A DNA stretch of 48,325 bases from Gracilaria domingensis (Eukaryota; Rhodophyta; Florideophyceae; Gracilariales; Gracilariaceae), in NCBI GenBank assembly GCA_022539475.1, contig VCMS01000302.1, positions 123,932-172,256 on the forward strand. Direction: 5' to 3'. This document shows, piece by piece, positions 42,394 through 48,325 of this stretch (position 1 is the stretch's first letter; every line of letters starts with the position of its first letter). Below the pieces are notes generated by a model. That model saw only the letters and a list, made by a program, of their open reading frames with translations. It had not been told where the DNA came from and did not search any database. The translations under genes were made by a program, and so were the position numbers.

Positions 42394-42694
42394 AACGTGC
42401 GCGTGGGCGTGGGGGGGGGGTCGGTTGGGTTAGGGTGGCTACCCTAACACAACCGGACCCCCCCGTCCGCGGGCACGTTTTGGCCGGTTTTCTAAAAAAT
42501 GTGCTTTTTCATGCCTGCGGGCGGGGGGGGTCGGTCGTGTTAGGGTAGGTACCCTAACACGACCGGACCCCCCCGCCCGCGGGCACGTTTTGGCCGATTT
42601 TTTGAAAAATGTACGATTTTATGCCCGCGGGCGGGGGGTCCGGTCGTGTTAGGGTACCTACCCTAATACGACCGACCCCATCCACCCGCGGGCA
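42394..42694. repeat. Array of three GC-rich palindromes with TTAGGG/CCCTAA centres (copy B)
   Basis: Palindromes lie near 42394-42477, 42513-42584 and 42622-42694. The centres read GGGTGGCTACCC, GGGTAGGTACCC and GGGTACCTACCC. In the second unit both arms carry GGTCGTG/CACGACC where copy A has GTTCGTG/CACGAAC, a paired change. Spacers repeat the TTTTGGCCG...TTTT pattern seen in copy A. Confidence 0.9.
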
Positions 42695-42772
42695 CGTTTT
42701 CGCCTCATTCTGGTAGCGTCCACAGACCTCCTAAAACACACACCGCACGCAACGCCAGCCAAAACGTAGCGC

Positions 42773-42889
42773 ATGCTGTTCGAGCTGAAGTGCCTCGCTG
42801 ACGCGCGCGAGGGCGCGCATTCCCGTGCGCGGCGCACTCCGCGCGCGGCTGTCTCGCGCCGCAGAGCTGTGCGTCGTCGATGTGACGTG
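42773..42889 (+). pseudogene. 5' fragment of the C2H2 gene (copy B)
   Basis: Begins MLFELKCLADAREGAHSRAR, matching the first ~38 codons of the gene at 12153, then diverges abruptly at the repeat end. The promoter-proximal palindrome array is therefore duplicated together with the start codon but not the body of the gene. Confidence 0.75.
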
Positions 42890-43168
42890 GCGCGCGACGC
42901 CTTCCAATGTGCGCATGTTGCGCGCTTCAGTCATTTTATGCGCGCTGTACGTGCAGTACAATTGCACTAGGCTCCTTCGCGCTCCACCCCCGCGTGCACT
43001 TCCGCGTGGGGATCGCTGCCGTTGCCCGTCATCACTGGCACCCTGCCATACCGCCCGTAAACCACGCCCTCCGTTCGCTCACGGACCTCGCTTCCAGCCT
43101 CCCGAACTTTCGCGCGCGCCACTCGTTCACCGTCGCCGCCATCCCGCCGTGAGTCGTCGTCGACGCCG

Positions 43169-44746
43169 CGTCTCGCGCCGATTTGCGTGCTGCTACTGCT
43201 GGCTGCCAGAGCCCTCGCGTTGCCGTCGCTGCTGTAGTGACAGCAGCAAAACCCGCAGCTATTCCAGTTTCTCTACCTGGGCGCGGGAGGCCCGGACCTC
43301 TTCTTTCGGCACCCGAACGAGGCCCATCGCCGCCGGTGACCCCGTCTCCGACGGGTTTCAGCTGGGCACGACCATGATCACGCGCAGCCGCACCGGTCGC
43401 GACGTGGTCCTCCTCATGTCGGCGAGCCAGTCAAATTAAGCGCTGTTCTACAACGACATTGCCACCGATACGCAAAACTTCAACGGCTACTTCGACGTGG
43501 AGTTAGATACCGTGCGCGATTCGCATGACCCTGCCAATGGTATGGACTTCTTCTTTTTGTGGGACCGCCCGAGGTTAGGCTATGCCATGGGTATTGCGCA
43601 TATATTTGTGGGGCTTGGCATCATTATCGACACCTTTTCCAACTCTCGAACGCGAAATGTGGCCCATATGTACGTTTATGTGTCGGACGGAACCAAGCAA
43701 TGAAAGCCTGACACCGATGGCGCGGATACCAAGCTTTTGAGGGCTGCTCGCTTGAGATGAACCACCCGATTCGCGTGTAAGTCCAGCTGCTCGGTGGCAA
43801 TCTTCACGTGGGCGTCGCTATGAACCCACGCGCCCCACAACGCTGGCATACGTGCTTCAAGGTTTGGGGTGTGCAGCTGCCATTCTCTGGTGGTGGCTTC
43901 CTCGCACTACCTGCTGAGACCGGCCATTTCTTTGCCAATCATGAGGTCCATGACGCCGTCTTAATTCATGAATCCGCTCAGGTTGCCCACACTTATCGAT
44001 CCGACTACTATTCGCAGCAGTATGGCGCCGGTTCTGCTTCCGGAACTACGGACCGACCACCGTGGTCAGTGACAGCAACAACAGCGGAAACAGCATCAAC
44101 AACAGCAGCAGAGCGATAATTCGCGCGGCTACGTGCCGCCGGCTTTCAATGGTAGCTCCAGTGGTGTAGCAATGACAGCACCGCCCCTGCTCCGCCTCCG
44201 CATCGCACCGATCTGAACCCTACCGCGCGCATGCACCGCAGAGAGGACGCCACCTCGTCGATCTCAGGCTCTTCAGACCTGCAGGTGTACGAGGTGTACA
44301 ACTCTATGACGTCCATTTTCAAGGGCCTCGGCGACGAGAATGCGCAAGAAAGAAAGCTTCGACTGGAGGGTGTGCGCCAAATCATTGCGCAACTCATTCG
44401 CGAGATGGAGAAACAAAAGGGCGACATGTGGCAGTTGGTGGCCGTTTTGAAACCTCTTAAGGCTACTGCAGGCGACTTGTCGCGTGCTTCGGGCAGGTTT
44501 TCTAGCCAGTTGCAAGGCCTTCATAACTCGCGGCGTGCGCTTAAGTAGAAGACGCATAACATTTCTGATTCGCATGATGATCTGAACGAGGAGTTCGTGG
44601 ATCATCACGAGAGCATCACCGAGCAGTCTCCTGGCGGAAGTGGTACCCTTATCATGTTCGTAATCATTCAAGCGCTTTTGAGAGTTGGCGTATACCATGT
44701 CAATAAGATGTCGTTGGCCGTGCGGAAAGTGCATCGAATGGTCTAA
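43169..44746 (+). pseudogene. ERGIC-53/VIP36-type legume-like lectin (LMAN) pseudogene
   Basis: The family are type I membrane lectins that escort glycoproteins from ER to Golgi. In order there is a signal-peptide-like ICVLLLLAARALA (43178), the lectin strands GYFDVELDT, GMDFFFLWDRP and FVGLGIIIDTFSNSRTRN with VYVSDGTK, then VGVAMNPRAPQRWHTCF and FFANHEVHDAVLI. A Ser/Asn-rich linker follows, then a coiled-coil stalk (RLEGVRQIIAQLIREMEKQK) and a transmembrane helix (TLIMFVIIQALLRVGVY) with a short basic tail. Breaks are TAG and TGA just after the signal region, a frame change near 43345, TAA at 43437-43439, TGA at 43701-43703, a frame change near 43730, TAA at 43778-43780 and TAG at 44546-44548. 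The full architecture is preserved despite these lesions. Confidence 0.85.
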
Positions 44747-45250
44747 CACCACGAGAAAATCTTACTGCCAGCCTTTGGGCGACATCATTGGCACGTCGAG
44801 GGAAACAAGATTATCCTGAAAAGCCGTCACTGATGCACTCTATCGTCGTCATCAGAATGTGGTCGCCGGTTCCGAGTTCAGACCATTAGCTTTCTGTTCT
44901 TCTTTTATACACATGCACCCCGGGTGATGATGCAGAGTTAACGCGCTTTCATTCGGCATGAACAGATGGAACACATGCGTCTGGTGCTCACCCAAGGTCT
45001 CAAGCACAGCATCCCCCAACGAGTAACTACCGACGCGTACACCGCACGCATGTAAAGGCGATTACAACTAGCTTCAGTTGCGTTCAAAGCTTACTTGGAT
45101 TACCTAGAATGAGCTAAAAGGGACCGCGCTTCCAAGTGAGTGGCGCGCGATTGAGTTATTCATAGTCGTTGGACGGTCACCAGGTAGATACGTAAACACA
45201 CAGATTAGCCGAACCTCTTTGCCTAACTGCCTAAGCTCTACTTTTCAACC
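44747..45250. other. Spacer between converging ERGIC-53-like and ECM29 relics
   Basis: Only short frames. Nothing recognisable apart from expected 3' flanking sequence. Confidence 0.5.
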
Positions 45251-48109
45251 TCAAAAGCCCCAGCCTAAACTATGATCACGAAATGCCAACGCCGTGCATA
45301 GTTTAATTGCAACGGATCGCACCCAAGGCTCGGAATCTTCGTTCCGAGACCTCTGGATCGCAATTAGCGTGTCCTCTACAATCACACCCTTCATTGCCGT
45401 AGAATCCTTGGAAACGTTGACCAAGTGATCAAGAATTGTTAACCCACTATTTCTTAGCACTTTATACTTGGGTTCGTGAATGCCGTTTTTGCTGAGGTTT
45501 ACTAATCGTTTAATCAATGCCTCAGTGCGCTCCAGGGAGTTTCTAAATTGCAGTTCATGTTTGGAGAAACGTTCGGACAACTTCTCAATGGCTTGAAGTA
45601 CAGTTAGTCGAATGTCCCAATCGTTCTGCATCAGTTCTTCAAACACACACAGCAAATTAAGTACGTGTTCTTCTAGCTTCTCAACGCCCGCCACCCCTGT
45701 GATTGAAGATTGCAGGCACTGAATCGCTGCTTTGCACAATAGCTTTTGCGACTTTCGCGCTTTGTTCCAAGCATCAACAGCATCTGCATCAGACCCAGTT
45801 TCCCACACCATCTGTGACACATTTGGTACGCTAGCGTTTACATCCGACGAGTTTGGAGACACGAGCTCTGACAAGTGATCCCTGACTTTCTCGTACATGC
45901 AAACGGTTTCTCGGGTGTTAACCAGCACCTTCCTCGCCGCATCAATTGCTGCAATTCGATAATCCTTCTTCCCTCGATCAGATTCGGACAGCACAGGCTG
46001 CACAACAGCTACGCTCCCTCCGCACGACTCCCACAAAGATGCGCTTGAACAGAAATCTGCCAAAGACCCAATGGCCTCAATTGCAACATGCTGTCCTTTC
46101 CAAATATGACCTGGAAGCACCGCTAACAACGTTTTTGCGCTTCGCGACATGTACTGTACATCGACAATGTCATTTGAAGCGTTCGTGAGGTCCCCTAGCG
46201 TGGCTGCGGCGTTCCTTTTCACGCGGTACTGAGCAGAAGTAGATAGCCGTTGCTCACATATTTCAACAATCGCCTTTGCGTACAAACGAAGCCCGGCCTG
46301 AGTACTTGGCGCACCTTTATTCCAGGCGTCTTTCCAGTTCTTGCTGTCATCTCCTACGTCGTCGTCTGTTTCAGGGCGCCCCATGTATGCGAAGGGCCGT
46401 ATAGAGCTTGCGTGCTGCTGGGTCGTATCGGGCGCCATCCGACACAACCCAGCAGCGAGAGACGAGGCAAGCGCGCGATCCCGAGGATACTCCGATGTGG
46501 CCTTCTTGCTAATTTTGTTTGCAATACTTTGCAACTTCATCGACGCGGCACAACTTTGAACCTCTGCCAGCGGCCTTGCACCATGCCTTTCGAAGCATTG
46601 CGTTGCGCTCCATGCCCGCAGCGCTTGCCGCTGAAAACTGCAGCTTTGCAGCATATGTTCCATGCCACTGCTCTGGATTGCAGAACGCTCGACATCAACC
46701 TTGCCGTCGCTGCACGCGTAGGAATTCCCACTCCTACGCGAGCCAATCGTGCCAGATTCGGAACCACCTCCGCCGCGATTGTCTCGTCAACTTGCCCTAT
46801 GAGCCTTTCAATCGACTCGATCAAAGAGGACGAGGACATACTCGATGCAGTGACCAGAGCGTTTTGCAGCTCCTCCGGTGAGGCTACATGATACTCCGCG
46901 TAGTTTAAGATTTGCGGCTCGAGCTCTGTCGCAACGTCCAACAGATTCGCGATCAAATCCGGCACAGACGACCGCAAGGCCGTTCCTCCATGTCGTGTGA
47001 TCTCGGACAGAGTCTTTGACACGAGCGCTCTCACCTCCTCGGCCCTGTGTGTGAAGGACGTCATAAGCACAGACAGTACAACGTCAACGGCTTGAGCCGA
47101 TTCCTCTTCACCCAAATAGTTTGGATTACGTAGATATATCGAAAGTTCCGAGAGTGCCCTTCCAGTGCCTTGAGCACTCTTTCGCACACTTTCCTTCATA
47201 TCATCCATAGCCCTCAGTGTGTAGTACCAGAAATCCTTTAAAGAGTCCTTCACCTCCTCCCATGTGCGGGAGGCAAGAACGTCGCGAAGCGCGGCGCACC
47301 CCGCTTCTCGCGAACGCCATTGCCGGGAAACGATTGACTTGATGCAGTGGTCCGTCACTGCAAGCAAGTTCGCCTTGATCGCCTCGGCCACTGAGCCGTG
47401 ACCAGAAGCCTTGACCACCGCGGATATAATTGAGCGCATAGCAATGCGAACGCTCTATATCGGGTGATGGCAGTACACATACAAGCGCAGCAAAAGACTC
47501 TTCACGTGCAGTCGAAGCTGTTCGGCGGCGATATCATTATTCAAGAGGGAACTGCCAATGCTGCGCGCTTGCGACTGTTCCAGGTTGACCCATGTCTTGA
47601 GCCGGACTACAGAGCTTCTCGTTGGTACCAGAGCGCGCGCCAGCCGTTTTTGATTCCACTTCCACGCCGCTGAACTCGAGAAACACTCCTTGATTGCCCG
47701 GGACGATCACCGCAGCCCGCTCGCCGGCGGTCAGAGACCGGACGAGGTTTCCAACAATATCTTGCTGACCCTTGGGGGAAGTATACGATATTGGAGAGCG
47801 CGTCGCAGCAGACGGCGACGAGAAGCGCACAAATACATCTCCCAAGGCAGACTGGGGGGCAATGAGCGAGAACAAGTCTTGCAGCTCATGCCGTAGAGCG
47901 CGCGCTTGCACCTGCGATCGCCATATGCGGAGGCGCGCGTTCGAAGCAGCAGTCACCACCGCCAGGCCGCGGCTGCAGCAGCCCCGCTGCTGGCGCCGGT
48001 GCTCAGCGCGGCTCGCAGCGCGGTTGCAACGGCGTCGCGGTGCGCGCGCAACAGCAACGTGCAGATTCCTGGCGCTCGCCGGCAGAAGGCAGCAGCTTGG
48101 CACAACCAA
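45251..48109 (-). pseudogene. ECM29: Proteasome adaptor ECM29 (ECPAS) pseudogene, C-terminal half
   Basis: ECM29 is a HEAT-repeat scaffold that tethers the 26S proteasome. Read leftward, the first recognised block is LVRSLTAGERAAVIVPGNQG followed by EKLCS and AQDMGQPG (47700-47580). After a shift come AAEQLRLHVKSLLLRLYVY, TAG at 47455-47457 and SVRIAMRSII. Then SRQWRSREAGCAALRDVL, MDDMKESVRKSAQGTGRAL, LEPQILNY and GVGIPTRAATARL follow. A shift near 46650 leads to the final 470-codon frame with NWKDAWN and LYAKAIVEICEQRLS, ending at TAG 45251. The family is about 1800 aa, so the N-terminal half lies beyond the window or is lost. Recognition fades above about 47800. The last 1.4 kb is a clean open frame. 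Confidence 0.83.
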
Positions 48110-48325
48110 GAGTTGCCGGGCGCGAGCTGCTGCACTAGGTAGCGCAGCGCAAACAGCAGATATGCTGCACGGTGAACCCCGCAGCTACGCGGCTAGGTGG
48201 CGCTCGCAATGCGCTCCGTTACACTACGATAATTGGGCGCAAGCGCTGGCGTGGCCCTCACGCGCGCTAGACGCGGCCGTGGCGCACGAGTTTGCGCCGG
48301 CGCATCACGGCAGCGGCGCAGTTGC
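48110..48325. other. GC-rich window edge, no feature seen
   Basis: Short GC-rich sequence without a recognisable frame. It may belong to the ECM29 locus. Confidence 0.4.

Larger units (their letters stand above)
36951..42889. repeat. 5.94-kb direct repeat, copy B
   Basis: This is the partner of 6329-12269 in the same orientation, about 30.6 kb away, and collinear throughout. Differences include a shorter tandem unit (327 instead of 373 bases), a perfect palindrome at 38671, an inverted copy at 40727, a +1 frameshift in the transposase and a C2H2 gene cut off after about 120 bases. Its left junction is with unrelated non-coding sequence and its right junction with the promoter region of the ERGIC-53-like gene, so B looks like the derived copy. 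Confidence 0.85.

Noticed and set aside
3553..48109. A nuclear genetic code in which all three stop codons are read as amino acids
   Set aside because: Expected residues at the TAA and TAG sites differ from gene to gene (for example Ser in the NOL-like gene, Tyr in the lectin, Gln-like in RPAP1). True frameshifts accompany them, and the intact ORFs contain none internally. Decay is simpler. Only TGA at Trp positions remains worth checking.

Overview
Kind of organism. This is eukaryotic nuclear DNA. Recognisable genes include RNA polymerase II-associated protein 1 (RPAP1), Mediator subunit 12, nicastrin, an ERGIC-53/VIP36-type ER lectin, the proteasome adaptor ECM29, serine palmitoyltransferase, ribulose-phosphate 3-epimerase and a chlorophyll b reductase-like (NOL/NYC1) dehydrogenase. 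The last points to a photosynthetic lineage. Long frames with almost no introns, C2H2 zinc-finger genes and a dense mix of Ty3/gypsy, pogo, tnp2 (CACTA) and Plavaka-like elements would suit an alga, perhaps a rhodophyte. That placement is an inference.

Layout. 1-3.0 kb: decayed Ty3/gypsy retrotransposon. 3.5-6.3 kb: RPAP1 pseudogene. 6.33-12.27 kb: copy A of a ~5.94 kb direct repeat holding hairpins, 373-bp tandem repeats, a Plavaka-like transposase relic and a three-unit GC-rich palindrome array. 12.15-13.8 kb: damaged C2H2 gene whose 5' end lies inside the repeat. 13.8-16.0 kb: GC-rich island with a NOL-like pseudogene. 16.0-16.7 kb: serine palmitoyltransferase and epimerase fragments joined by a perfect 59-bp palindrome. 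16.8-18.5 kb: hairpin-bearing tandem units and an intact, extremely G-rich coiled-coil ORF. 18.7-22.6 kb: an unknown fragment, then nicastrin and glucose/sorbosone dehydrogenase pseudogenes. 23.5-25.9 kb: probable MED12 pseudogene. 26.4-29.5 kb: zinc-finger/basic ORF remnants and an intact 600-aa pogo-type transposase. 30.8-33.9 kb: broken tnp2 transposase. 34.7-36.1 kb: intact 469-aa basic/acidic protein of unknown function. 36.95-42.89 kb: copy B of the repeat. 43.2-44.7 kb: ERGIC-53-like pseudogene. 45.25-48.1 kb: ECM29 pseudogene continuing toward the window edge.

How it works together. Almost every conserved host gene here carries several lesions (TAA, TAG and TGA in frame, plus frameshifts), yet the flanking protein sequence is still easy to recognise. 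The pogo transposase and two unknown ORFs are undamaged. The window therefore reads as a block of host genes released from selection, invaded and rearranged by mobile DNA.

The most unusual thread is a series of short inverted repeats. Several are perfect. Comparing copies A and B shows hairpins that differ in central orientation, perfection or presence. This suggests frequent fold-back template switching or palindrome correction.
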